Of a stretch of 64,000 nt of DNA, positions 27,799 through 39,961 are shown piece after piece. The notes under the pieces were generated by a model. The model had not been told where the DNA came from. It saw nothing but the letters and a program-made list of their open reading frames with translations, and did no database searches. Made by a program: the position numbers and the translations under genes. Where the stretch lies: NCBI RefSeq assembly GCF_024166365.1, contig NC_064836.1, positions 5,580,001-5,644,000 on the forward strand, read 5' to 3'. The DNA comes from Elephas maximus indicus (lineage: Eukaryota; Chordata; Mammalia; Proboscidea; Elephantidae). Position 1 is the first letter of the stretch, and each line of letters starts with the position of its first letter.

Positions 27799-30010
27799 CA
27801 TTGGATTTTTTTTTTAAATTCTTCCTCTTCTTTTTATTATTATTCTAATTATTATTATTTTATTATTTACAAGACTTTTTTTTTTTTCTAAACCCACGAG
27901 ATATTTGGGAAATAAAAACACAACAGCTTGGTGTGTAGCATCTGCAGCCATTTGGCAAATGAGTTTCAGTGAACATATTTTGTCTGCAAACTGTATTTGG
28001 ATTTTTTTTTTCTTTAATTAGGAATTTCAGTCGGTAAGGAGAGTTTTTGAATTATTCTAATAAGTGCCTCTTAAAATTGTATGTTACTTATTTCCAGAAT
28101 CTCGAAGAAAAAAAAAAAAACCAAAAAAACCAAACCTGTATTATGATGGACAAATAGTCATATTCCCAGTTAAATTACTAGGTAAATAATCAGATAATTA
28201 ATTAGTTACTTTTAAAACCTTGTTATTGTATGTGTACTTATGGAATTTTGCAAACTTCACATTTAAAAATAATTAAAAGTGAAAAGTGTTGGTTAGTTCC
28301 CATTTCTTACACGAATTGTCAATTCAAATGAGGAATATGATTAAACCAAAGTATTATTAACTCTAGCAATTTTAAATATTAATGATTAATTGGGTAAGAA
28401 ATCTCTTGCAGGAATGTGACTTTTCCTTCTTTTAGGGCTGTAAAACCCAACAAAACTTTTTATGTAGTTGTTTTTCAATATTTGAAAAAATAAACTTCCT
28501 GAGTATCCCTGAAAACTCTACATAGAATTTTGAAATTCTCTACTTCTAATCTCCAGAAGCTAAAAATGAAAATTGTGAAACCATTCTTTCTACATTATTT
28601 TTTTTCCCCCAGGGAAAATGGAAATAAGCAAAATATAATTTTTTAAGAAGTTTGAAAAATTGGTTTAGTATAGTAGCTTTATTCATTGGCTTCAGATGTA
28701 CCATAAGATTGTATCTGAAATTCTATATGAATAATGTTTAAAAGCAAACAAACTTAGTAGACTAATATCAACGGTGATAATTCTTTGGTTTTGTTTTGCT
28801 TTGTTTTACTTTGGCACAGGATGATACATGTGTAGAAGAAAAATTTTTCTGGCATTAAAGATTTGAAGTTATTAGTCTTAAAGTAGATAAACTCAGAAGC
28901 CTTGTGGGTGCTGATCTGAATATATTTCCTCGTTTACAGTAGCATTTTTTCCCCTTTTAATTTAATCTAAAAATCTTAATGGTCTGGGCAGTGGTGAATG
29001 TTCAACTATATGCTTCTGTTGTAGTTAAATACCAATTAGATTGTGGATTTCCTAAAAAAATAAAAAAGAAGTCAAGATATATGTCTTGCTTTAGTGGATT
29101 GTTAACAATAACTTTGCACATATTCTCCACTTTTTGGACCCCTTAAATCTCCTCTGGTGGTCGAAGTGGTTATTTAATAGATTTTAAAGGTGTCCTTCCG
29201 GCTGTATAAATGTGTGGTTAAATATTGACAGTTCACTGCCCACATTAAAGTGCATTATTGTAACTTTTGCTCAGGGTCTTTAGAAAATTAGCACAGAAAG
29301 TAGCTTATTTTTAAAAAAAAGATGATGGAAGAGAAGTTAACACTGTAACAGAAGAAAGGTGTGATTGCCATTATATATTTAGCAAGTGTGGTTATCATCT
29401 TATATGGAGCTTAAATCTTGACTTTTCATATTTCTATTACATTTTGGGCATTTACCACTGACCAGACCAAACAACCTTGGTAAGGCTGAGATCTTATTAA
29501 TACACTTTTACAGGTAAAATATTGATACTTACAAATTTTGTTCTTTGACAGAACAATATATGGTACTATAGATCTACTTTATTAAGTAGACTAATTATAA
29601 CTCAGTTCTCCTATGTGCCTTATGATATAACTTGGAAGTAAGTTTGTGAAAAATCAGGATATGTGTGTTGTTTGTTAAATTAACTGTTTTAAGCCCTTTT
29701 GACACCTCACTAGTTTTGTACTGTTTTACCTCTTATTTCTGAAACTCTTTTTATGGTGTATCCTGTTAGAGGGGACAAACATGTCATAGAAAGCAGTTGT
29801 GCACTCTTTCAAATATAGTTGATAAATTCAATAATCTTACATATTGAGCTTCGTGTTTATAGTACAGTAAGTGGTCTAGCAAAATTGTCCATGTTTCTTT
29901 GTTTATTGATAAATGCATTGTATAGAAACTATTGCCCCTAAATATTTATGGACCAAACAATTGTGATATATCCTATTAAATTTGTGTGAATAAACCATTT
30001 TGAATCTAAG
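27799..30010 (+). other. LHX9: 3' UTR of canonical LHX9 mRNA
   Basis: An AT-rich non-coding stretch follows the TAA. It starts with T- and ATT-rich sequence (27808-27890) and ends near the AATAAA at 29989-29994. Earlier AATAAA hexamers near 27910 and 28487 could give shorter ends. No transposon was recognised in it, consistent with a constrained long 3' UTR. Confidence 0.6.
29989..29994 (+). terminator. LHX9: Candidate distal poly(A) signal, canonical LHX9
   Basis: AATAAA in gtgtgaataaaccattttg, about 2.2 kb after the stop and 470 bp before the alpha exon. The position fits, but use is not proven. Confidence 0.45.
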
Positions 30011-30460
30011 GAGTTTTATTTCCCATCAATTTTATTTAAGGTTTAACTGTGCTAGTGTATATCCAGTATCTATATCTGAAAGATATTAAAATGGTGATAC
30101 AAAAAATTTTTTAATACTCAAACATACAAATAGATTTTAGATTTCCAAACTTCTGATTCATATATTAAATGTACACACCATTGCATCTGCAATGTAATTC
30201 TACCTAGAATTACCTTTAAAATATATTTGCTTATAATAAAAGTAATGCCCCACTGATTTGACTCAGTTCAATTTTTAGAATAAAAAAAAAGATAATCAGC
30301 AGATAAAGTAATTGCATGAGAAGAAACCTTAAATTTGATTAAGATTTGATGCTAGGTCTATTGAGCACAAATGGATATTTGTAAATCTAAATAGAAATTG
30401 CAGACCCCTAAAAGCCAAGCTGCTCTGTAGTTAATAAATTGTCACTATGATTTTTTTCAG

Positions 30461-30517
30461 GGAGAACAAATCTTGGGGCATTACAGCCAAACATCCCGAC
30501 GTTTGAAAATTCCCTAA
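30461..30517 (+). CDS. LHX9: LHX9-alpha alternative terminal exon
   Basis: After the acceptor atttttttcag it reads GEQILGHYSQTSRRLKIP then TAA. Joined in phase 0 to exon 4 (…TKRVLQ) it gives a 330-residue protein, or 321 with the alternative start. The protein keeps both LIM domains and homeodomain positions 1-46 but lacks WFQNAR. This matches the LHX9-alpha isoform known in mammals, thought to bind LIM cofactors without normal DNA binding. The exon lies 2.7 kb beyond the canonical stop and has a stronger pyrimidine tract than the canonical acceptor. It is too short to appear as an ordinary open frame. Confidence 0.88.
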   Translation, partial: GEQILGHYSQTSRRLKIP

Positions 30518-31140
30518 AGTATTAAAAGAAGGGGAAAAGTTTGATCGGAAATCCACTGCAGTGAAGACAAAGAGAATCTTAGGTTATGATAATCATACAT
30601 TTAAAAATCTGTTGAGCCAAAAAAAAAAAGAGAGAGAGACAGATTTAAATGTCATTGACTGAATGTTAACAAAACAAAACTTTTGTTCTTTATGGTGTCT
30701 GACACAAATGAAGGCTTAAAATTACGTGGTTCGAAACAAAATTAGATAAATTGTGTATCAGTCAGAGCAATCTGGCTGTGATACACTCACCCATACTTGA
30801 AGAAAATTATTATTGAAAAAAACTCCACACATTTGTCAAGCACAAGTAGCTGTAAAATAAAAGTCCAAAAACATTCATTCCACTTGCTTGCTAATGTATA
30901 TTAGTACTATCTGTTAACGGCATTTTTCAATTGTAAATTCAAAGAAGAGCGATCACTCCTTTAAGAGTTATAGGGATCAAAACCCAGTCATTTTAGTCTT
31001 ATTGTTTATTCTTTTTCAAACAGAAAACTCTGCATGTATTTTTACATCTGTCATCTCTAGTGTACATCTCTGTATGATGACTTCCCTTTGCTGTTTCTTG
31101 TATGATAAATAGCTTTCATTAATAAACATTTTATTTGATG
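30518..31140 (+). other. LHX9: Probable 3' UTR of LHX9-alpha
   Basis: Non-coding sequence leads from the alpha stop to AATAAA at 31121-31126 (cattaataaacattttatttg). The extent is inferred from the hexamer only. Confidence 0.45.
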
Positions 31141-31295
31141 CAAACATAGTTAACTTTATGTTAAACACACACTGTTGAACTTAACTTTAAACACTGTTCT
31201 AAGAGGCAGCATGGTACATTTCCAACTTGTTATACTTAGGAAAAAGTCCAAACAGTGTAATGAGGTTAAAGGCTGGTAGTCTAGGATGAAATTAT

Positions 31296-31458
31296 GGAAA
31301 CCCTGGTGGCATAGTGGTTAAGTGCTATAGCTGCTAACCAAAAGGTCATTAGTTAAAATCTACCAGGTGCTCCTTGGAAGCCCTATGAGGCAGTTCTACT
31401 CTGTCCTATAGGGTCACTATGAGTTGGAATTGACTCCAAGAGAGTGGGTTGGGTTGGG
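31296..31458 (+). mobile_element. AfroSINE
   Basis: Starts ggaaaccctggtggcatagt and includes gctgctaaccaaaagg, then ggcagttctactctgtccta and tatgagttggaattgactcc. This is the short form lacking the middle agatgtggcag segment. Confidence 0.88.
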
Positions 31459-31459
31459 A

Positions 31460-34400
31460 TGAAATTACTTCCTTGGCTTTTAGTTTTCCATGACTTATTT
31501 TCATGTTATATCTAATTGACACATGTATTAAATATATATATTAAAAAGCAAAGAAAACCCAAATTATAACAAAAATAAACCTCAGAATAAATTGTCATGT
31601 ACAATTTCAGCAACACTTTTAGATTATTAGGGTAAAATTGATGGATCCTTTATAAGTTTACATGTTAGCTATGCAATGAGCAAATTTATTGACATATACA
31701 AATATATTCTGAACTATGAAAAGACTGATCTTTGCCTAGTTCCAGTTACATATGATATAAGCAAAGGAGCAAGTGGAAAGAAAAATATTTAGGAATGAGG
31801 TTTTTAAATTGTTAAAGGGAGTATTTGAAGAATTTTTTAAACTCTTCCTATTTAGCTGTATATCCAAAGCATATGTTAAACAAATTAACATATAAATACT
31901 TTCCAGAAAATTTTTCATTATGATGAAATTTTTATTATATACAAATGAATCCTATGTAAATGATGTAAGCTTTATGAATGACAGACATTAAATATTTCAC
32001 TTACATGTATTCTCAGAATTTTGAATGTTTTCTTAAATGCTTTCGCTTCCTGAATACTAAAAATATATATATATATATATAAAAAGGGAGAATGCAACTT
32101 AGGACTACTAATAAAAAAAGCAAGGCACAGTGACAAGTAGCCTATTTCGAGTGATCATGAAACATGTTGGTTTTGTCAGTAACTTGAATGTTTATGCCTC
32201 ATTGAAACCTCATCCATGGCTACAGCAACTTAAGTAGATTTTCCAATACATTTCCAGCCAGTTAATTCAAATCTCTGTCCTACAGCTTTGCCTTCTTTCC
32301 ATGTTCTGTCACCTATGGCAGTTCGGTTTAGAAAAATTTTGGAACTTCGCCTGGTTTTACAGACCTTTAAACATTTGTCTGGTATGTGAAATGTGGGAAA
32401 AGACCAAGGGGGGAAAGAACATAACTGAAATTAGACATCTGAAAAAAATAATACAAATTTGAAACAGGCACATTTTTAAAAAAGTAAAAGCAAGAAGCAC
32501 TAATTATATGAGGGGGCGGGGATGGAAAAAAGCCGGCAACGTAGAGCAGGAGGTCGATCTCGCTTTCCCGTGATGCACCTCGGTCTTGGAGTCTGGGCAA
32601 CGGCTGCTTATTGTTTGGCGTGGGGTGGAGGAACGTGGGCTTCTTAACTGGGAGCCGGGTACTAGATTTTTATAGCTCTACCGCCCAAATGCCTGGGCTA
32701 CTCTAACTCCTGGCAAATTGATGTTGGGCAAAAAAAGCTTTATTGAGAGTTAGCGTCTGATAGCTCTGGGTGAGAGTACCCACCCACCTTAATGCTGACT
32801 CACATAGTGGGTAGGTTTTTGATACCTCAAATAAGGATAAAACTCCATCAAAAAAGGATCCAAAGCAAATGCTTTTGAAACCTCCTGATTTTTTTTTTTT
32901 TTAAGTCACCTAAAAAGTATATAGCTTTACTGGATAAAACCCCAATGGAACCCAGTTTAGCAATGTAACTGCACATTCTTTACAATAACCTTTCTTCAGT
33001 CAAAACGTTTTATAAGCCAAATATAAATATCATCCTCTTCTCTGTTGCAATGTGCCTGTAAGGGGTTTCATGGGGTAAGCGTTAGAGGTGGAAAGTTCTG
33101 GAGTGGAAAACCTGGAGTCATGTCATTCTAGGCTCTTAAGGAGGATATTAGAATATCCTTGTTATAAAAATACATATATAAGCACCAAATTTTGCATAGA
33201 GTTTTGCTACTTAATTTTCAGCTGTTGTAGTCAATGCTAGCTTAACTTGTAGAGAGATTGTGTATTCTTGAGGTGGTTTAATACCTTTTACATTTTATAT
33301 TCTCTAGACACCAGAATAAAATAAGAACATTAGGACTTAGTCCAAATTGGAGAAATTGCATGCTATTTTCTTTGAAACTACACTATAGGTGAACTCTGGA
33401 TTGGCCTTTTGGATCTATTTTATATTTTAATAACTGAGAGCCAACTCTGAATATTCAAATAAATAAAAACTCTCTGACGTAAAGCCACAGTCCTTTGTTT
33501 TACAGCCAGTGTCAAATATAGGGAATTATTTTCTTTATGGTGTGCTGTTGGTTTTAAAGCATTTTTACAAACTCTAATCGGCCTTATAACTTTCTTTCAA
33601 AATAAAATGATCATTTACCTTATTTTCAAAATCAGTTGTATCTCCAAGTTAATGTATTATTTTTAATGCCCTCTGGGAAAATTTCAATTTTATCTGTTTC
33701 CATAGCAAAAAAAAAAAAAAAGGAAAGTTCAGAAATGTGCATGGTAGTCTCAGGAAAGTCTGTGACTATGATGTGAGTAGCAATATAATCACCACGACTA
33801 AATTTCTTCTTAACTGTATTGCAAAATGGTTGCTGTTTTTATCTAATGTCACTCCCCGCTTCCAGCATTTCTTTGTGAATATGAATATAGTAGTGGTTCC
33901 CTTATGATGCATCACAACAAGTTTTATTCCCTTGGATTATCATTTTTGCTTCTTTGCACTACATTTTATCTTGTGCTAAAAAGCAGGCAAGAAGAAAGAT
34001 CCAGGTATTAGTCATATGTAGAAAGTTCCTGGTGTGCATTTCTGTGTCCTTTTTCCTCACATAATTGTCAGGAATGATTTTTTTCTTTTGGAGCTTCGTG
34101 TTTACATTTTGCATGATCTTATAAATTAATGTGAAGAGTAACTGGATACCTTTTATGGCTATTTGAAAATAAAATTTGGTACAAATAAGATGCTCCAATC
34201 TGTGTTGCCTCATATTATGCATGAATATTTTAATTATTTCTGGGCTTTCCCATTGAGCCAGAAAATATTAACCTTAAAGGATATCTCAGTTGTTATTTAT
34301 GACAAATAGACAAAGATGAAGAAATTCAAAGGTGAGTTTGCCTTTACTTAATCATTCTTATTCTCCTTTTTTTATTTTTCCAAGGCAACAAAAAATCATG

Positions 34401-36020
34401 ACGGGCTATTAGCTGTAACTTTGACATTCAAGGATTTTGACAGCTTGCATCACATAAAGTATACATTTATTATTCAGTAAACTTAAATTCTATAGAATAA
34501 ATGCCCTTTCTGAAACGTGATTTTTGAAAAGCACAAAGGTATTTCAGGATTTCAAGGAGCTACAAACAAGTAAAGAGAGGGTTTCCAGAAGGAAAATAGA
34601 GTGGAAAGTCGTTTTTTAAGTGGTATTTGTGGTATTTACCTGATTGGACCTAGATGCTTTATAGGAATTCTAAAAACTATAAAAAACACTTAGAATGTTT
34701 CGATATAAATGATTAAACCATAATATTCTTCTGTGATATAAATTGAGAAGCTTATTTTATAAGTACAATCATATTATTTATTTATATTAAATTATATATA
34801 CTAATTATATGTTATTCTAATTATATTATTGTTTGATTTTGTAGATCTAAGGTCTCTGACCCAGATGTTTTAATGACAAGGAGATGTTTATGTTTCAAAG
34901 AGTTCTAATATAGTTCTGTATTTAGTTTTTTTAAATTCAGCATCGTGAAGCGTGTGAGCGTGTTATTTTGAATGTATAAAAGACATTCTTAAGAAGGAGG
35001 AATCATGTCTTCTAAACCCAATTTTTAATTAAAAAAAAAAAGAAATAAAAATAATGGAATTTTCCTTCAGTTGGAGATGTCATAATAGGCCTACTTTTTG
35101 TTAGCCTGACACAAAGCACCATTCCTGAAAGCCTTCCCGCTGATCTAAGTTCTGGGTAGGCTACTGTCTTCATTGGGATTGGTTGTAACTACTTTTTACT
35201 GGAATTACATTTCTGTTTGGGTAATGTTCAACCACGTTTGACTAATGCTTATAATTCAACATAAACAGCCACACAAAAAATACAGTTTTTGTTGGGATAA
35301 ATAGTTAAATTTGCTTCTTCTATTAAAAGAGGCACAGTAGACACAAAAGTTTCCTTCACAATTCAAAGAGGATGTTTTGGTTTGAATTGGGCATTATCAG
35401 TTAAGGTAGCTGGACCTCAATGAGTTCCTTAGCGCACGTTAAGTATAAATTTGTCAAACTATCCATATAAACATACACATAAGTATACATCATGACATGC
35501 TAAATGTGCATATTATCTATAGATAGAACTAGGATGAGAGGTTTACCCAGAGACATGTTACCACATACACAACGTCAACAGCCTGAGTACCTAATTATTA
35601 AGTGTTAGATTATGAAGAATTTGGAATCAGCTTCGATGTTTATTTTCCTAAAGGACCTGGTGTTGAAAATATCACCAGAAAAAATGATCACCGTGAGCTT
35701 TGTTTTTATTTTCACTGACTCAGATATGGATAAACTCCTGGAATCACTCTGCGTACTGGAAAGAGTCTTACTAGATTGTCTGGTTCAAATATGCATTCTT
35801 TTGCAGGTGAAACAGAAACCCCTCAAACAGATGTGTGTTGTTACCAGTTCAGAGACAATTTCAGGCCTTTCTCAAAAAAATATGGGTATCAGTAGTTTCA
35901 GTTTAGTCTTTGCAGTTTTATTCTTTTTTACCATTGCTGAAATAACCTATTGCAGCAATGTATCTACCACTAATACCTCTTATTTATTGCTTCTGTATTG
36001 TTACTGCAGTTTATATTCTA
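31460..36020. other. AT-rich, nearly repeat-free region downstream of LHX9
   Basis: No gene, RNA or transposon is recognised in about 4.5 kb, apart from a short (AT)n tract at 32063-32080 and A/T homopolymers. An isolated CpG-bearing patch at 32510-32640 stands out. The open frames in the stretch show no known protein. Confidence 0.55.
32063..32080 (+). repeat. (AT)n microsatellite
   Basis: About nine uninterrupted AT units. Confidence 0.85.
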
Positions 36021-36040
36021 TTTATAAAGATTGCAATTAT

Positions 36041-36076
36041 ATTGCTTCTCGGCCTTTTGGCTAAAATCAAGTGTAG
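36041..36076 (+). pseudogene. RNU2: Truncated U2 snRNA retropseudogene
   Basis: The 36 bases contain cttctcggccttttggct and aatcaagtgtag, matching the 5' end of U2 snRNA with about two differences. The copy stops there, without the Sm site or the rest of U2, so it is not functional. It is flanked by 15-bp direct repeats with one mismatch: aaagattgcaattat at 36026-36040 and aaagattacaattat at 36077-36091. This is the signature of retrotransposition-style insertion of a 3'-truncated U2 copy. Confidence 0.88.
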
Positions 36077-36123
36077 AAAGATTACAATTATTATAAAAAA
36101 TGACAGTTATTACTGGATAGCAT

Positions 36124-36628
36124 TTTTTTTTAATTCATTTATTGAGCTTTAGGAGAAAGTTCACAAATCAAGTCAGTCTGTCATACAAAAAGCCATACAT
36201 GCCCCGCCGTGCGCTCCCAGCTGCTCTCCCCTTAATGAGACAACACATTTCTCCTCTCTACCCTGTATTCCCCGTGTCCATTCAACCAGCTCCTGTCCCC
36301 CTCTTCCTTCTCATCTCACCACTAGACAGGAGTCGCCCACATAGTCTCATGTGTCTGCTTGAGCCACGAAGTTCACTCCTCCCCAGCATCATTGTCTATC
36401 TTATAGTCCAGGCCAATCCCTGTCTGCAGAGTTGGTTTGAGGAATGGTTCCAATCTTGGGCTATCAAAGGGTCTGGGGACCATGACTGTCAGGGTCCCTC
36501 TGGTCTCAGTCAGATCATTAAGCCTGGTCTTTTTATTAGAATTTAAGATCTGCATCCCACTGTTCTCCTGCTCCATCAGGGATTCTCTGCTGTGTTCGCT
36601 GTCAGGGCAGTGATGGGTGGTAGCTGTT
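36124..36628 (-). mobile_element. 5'-truncated L1, 3' UTR segment
   Basis: Starts on the + strand with a poly-T run and attgagctttaggagaaag, followed by caaatcaagtcagtctgtc. The same segment begins the L1 copies at 56261 and 57541. The short repeat gatagcat occurs at 36116 and 36629 and is a likely target-site duplication. No coding part is present. Confidence 0.75.
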
Positions 36629-37074
36629 GATAGCATCTTTTATAGATGTTCACAGCGACTCTTCGGCTCATCAATTGCTCACCATCATTCCTCTTAAATT
36701 CTCTTTCCCCTCACTTCCTTTCCCATGATACGATTGAACCACTGTCTTTAAAGCTATTAATGATCTTTCTTACCCACATCATGGCATTTCCACTGTCCCT
36801 ATTCACATTTACTTTTGTGCTGGATTTTGTACCACTTTTCAGTTGCTTCTCTTTAAAACTCTTCCCCAGATTCACAGGCAACGAACGCACCTGCTGCCTC
36901 TTTCTCTGTTCTGCTGACTCAGAGCCAGTACATCACAGTCCAGCCCCTGGGATCTCCTCTCTGCTCAGCTCCACATGCTTCCCTGGAAGCAGTATTTATT
37001 CTTAAAGTTTCAACTTTTTAGTGATGACTCCAAATATATTTCTTGGGACATTTCCACCTGGCTGGTCTTTTACT

Positions 37075-37275
37075 GAGGAGCCCAGGTGGCTCAGTGGTTA
37101 AGCACCCAGCTGCTAACTGAAAGGTTGGTAGTTTGTACCTACCAGCCATTCCGTGGAAGAAAGATGTGGCAGTCTGCTTCTGTAAAGATTTACAACCTTG
37201 GAAACCGTATGGGATAATCCTACTCAGTCCTACTCTGAGTCAGAAATCGACTCAATGGCAGTGGTTTTGGTTTTG
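37075..37275 (+). mobile_element. AfroSINE
   Basis: Long form: gaggagcccaggtggctcag, then agatgtggcagtctgcttct and agtcagaaatcgactcaatg, with a T-rich end. Confidence 0.88.
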
Positions 37276-37576
37276 TTTTTTGATTTTGCTACCACTTGAA
37301 GTGCAGCAGAAATGAAATAGAACTCACTTTTTCTCTTCAGAAAACTTAACTTTTTGACTTTCTTATTTTTATTAATAGCATTACTCTTTTCCCTGTCACT
37401 CATACTGGGAGTCATCAATTTCTTCATCGCCTTTTTTTTTTTTTTTAAAGTATCTTGTACTATTCTGTTACCAACTCCTATTTTCTTTATTCCATGTTTT
37501 TGGTTTACCCTCTTGATCTCCCCCTCCCTTTCCCCCTATGCCCCGTACCACTATGCACACTAGAACTAATCAGTAA

Positions 37577-37772
37577 TCAGTTGCCATTGAGTCGGTTCTG
37601 ATTCATGGCGACTCCATGTGTGCAGAGCAGAACTGCTCCGTAGGGTTTTCAAGGCTGTGACCTTTCTGAAGTAGATGGCCAGGCCTATTTTCTGAAGCAC
37701 CTATGGGTGGGTCTGAACCACAGACCTTTTGGTTAGTAGTCGAGCTCTTAACCATTGCACCACCAGGGCTCC
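37577..37772 (-). mobile_element. AfroSINE (reverse orientation)
   Basis: Reads cagttgccattgagtcggtt at one end and caccagggctcc at the other. Confidence 0.88.
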
Positions 37773-38513
37773 TTGGAGAAGAATACTTGGCACTAATTTT
37801 ACTTGATAAAAATAATTTAAAATATTAATTTTGTATTAAAACCAAGAGGACACACAATAGATAAAATAGTGCTAGAATTGTAAAGATAAAATCTCCTGTT
37901 TTAAAGGCAGTTTTGATTTACAGGTGGACTCCCTAGGGTTGTCGCAGGTCTCCAGGAACACTTTAATGAAGAAGTTGAGAAGTAATGGAGTAGACCATCT
38001 ACAAGGTTCTTCCTGGTTCCAGCCACAGGTAACAGGTTGAGCATTGGACATATAGGCCTGAGTTCAGATTCCACCTCTTCCACGGAGACTCTAGCCTATG
38101 CCCATTTGCTCACATCTCCTACGAAGTATTGGAGTAATGAAGAACCGCACTTAGGCCATCTGTGTTTTTCTTTTTTTTTTTTCACATCTTATCACTAGTA
38201 ACACACACTACATACAATGTTGTGGCGTGCAATTTACTGATGTCCTTCTATCTGTAAGTTTATATTTAACGTTCCCAACCCCCAAAGACAAATAAAGATT
38301 GGATTTATAAAGATACTACTAATAAAAGGCAATAAAAATTGAAACTAAAAAAATAAAAAATATTCTACTTATGTCAGAACTGACTTATGGTGGCGTCATC
38401 TGAATGGAAGGCCATCATAAATTGGAGGACTACCTCTACTGGCATCACATCTTCATGGATCCCCTTACTTCTAATCTCTCTCCACTTACATCCTTATAGC
38501 TACAACAAGGAGG

Positions 38514-38796
38514 GCAGTGGTGGTTTAGGGGTATAATTCTTACCTTCTACGCAGGTGATCCAGGTTTGATTTCCAGCCAGTGTACCTCAGGTACAACCAC
38601 CACCCATCTGTCAGTGCAGACTTGTGTATTGCTGTGATGCCAGACAGATCTCAGCAGAGCTGCCAGACTAAGGTGGACTAGGAAGAAAAACCTGGAGGTC
38701 TGTCTCTGAAAATCAGCCAGTGAAAACCCTGTGGATCACAAACGTCCAGGGTTGCCATGAGTCAGGGGCCTACTCGATGGCAGCTAACAACAACAG
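38514..38796 (+). mobile_element. tRNA-Gly-like SINE with RTE-type tail
   Basis: The first ~71 nt (38514-38584) line up with a tRNA-Gly gene. They start gcagtggtggtttaggggta, with an A-box-like tggtttagggg and a B-box-like aggtttgatttcc, and end gccagtgta. A ~210-nt unrelated body follows and ends in ggttgccatgagtcagggg and ctaacaacaac. That tail matches the RTE LINE and AfroSINE ends. It differs from the AfroSINE head seen elsewhere. It is a SINE copy, not a tRNA gene. Confidence 0.7.
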
Positions 38797-38809
38797 TATG
38801 TTACAACAG

Positions 38810-39065
38810 GAGTAACCTTTCTGAACCTCGTCTTTCAGCTACACGTCCTTCCTCAGGAACCTTAGTGGATTCCTACTGTGTATGTGATTAAATATGAACT
38901 TCTCTCTAAGACGTTCAAGGCCTTCCCAACACTAACCCCTGATTGTCCGCGTTGTATTGATTCTCACTGTCATGTTTTTGCACACACAATCTTCTCTAAT
39001 TGTAAAACATGTTTTATTATTTATCTCCCTAAATCTTACATTTTTTTGTTACTTTTTACACACGA
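38810..39065 (+). mobile_element. L2-like ancient LINE fragment
   Basis: Includes aacttctctctaagacgttc and aaggccttcccaacact, which resemble the old L2 3' phrase about losing precision in 'caaggcccttcatga'. It is heavily decayed and tentative. Confidence 0.3.
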
Positions 39066-39961
39066 TTGTCTAAAATAGACAACTTTTAACCCAGTACAAA
39101 CCAGTGCCGTCGAGTCGATTCTGAGACAACTTTTAGGGGACGTAAGATCATCCAGTCCCAAAACCACCATGTATTAACTATATATATTTTTCAAAGTCCT
39201 TTTTCAGTTCTTGTATTTTTTTTTTACATAATTATAATAATTTTGTTAAAGCTATTGAATGAATGCTAGTTGAATTTGAATCTCAAAACTGGCAATCCTT
39301 TAAATTATTCTGATTGTATCTCCATGAAAATTGTCTCCATTAAGATTGTCAGAATGAATGCCTTCCTTCTAAACCACACTACAACTTTTGCTGCATGCCC
39401 CACACACTGGAAATGTATCATATTAGGCTTTTATTATATACATATCACCACAAGTCTCATCATTTCCTAAGTCTCTCCCAAATATTATAAGTTTCTTGAG
39501 AAAAAGCATAGTGTCATATACTTCCATTGTCTTTCTAAAAGTACGAGGAAAAGAGTAATTGTTCAATAGGTATTAAAAAAAAATTGAGTTGAGAAGCAAG
39601 AATTCTTTCAAAGAGTAGTAAGACTTTTTGACTAGAACACTAGGCAAGAGAGAAACTTGCATTATGAAGAACTACTGCTGGCACTTATCATTCTTCATGA
39701 TGTAGGCCAGGGGAAAGGCTACAAATCCAGATGAAGCCGGCCTTGCTGAAGTCTTATTTTCCTTCTCTTAGGCCAGTAAGGGCTTCCTGAGATAAACCTC
39801 TCCAGAATGAAAGTAAGAGCACTAACAATTGTTATTCCACTTTGTACCACATAACACCCATCATCATTATAAATATCCGAGATAGAAAGTAATATAGGGA
39901 CCAGTCCTGGTGCCTTGACTGGGAAGTGCAGGATCTCCTTACCTGAAGCCTTTTGGTTACT

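Noticed and set aside
35612-36064. 150-codon frame downstream of LHX9
   Set aside because: No recognisable domain, AT-rich composition, and its end overlaps the U2 pseudogene and a target-site duplication.
36041-36076. Functional U2 snRNA gene
   Set aside because: Only the first 36 nt are present, with no Sm site or 3' stem-loops and with direct repeats on both sides.
38514-38584. Functional tRNA-Gly gene
   Set aside because: Several mismatches to tRNA-Gly, a fused SINE body and an RTE-type tail. It is the head of a SINE copy.
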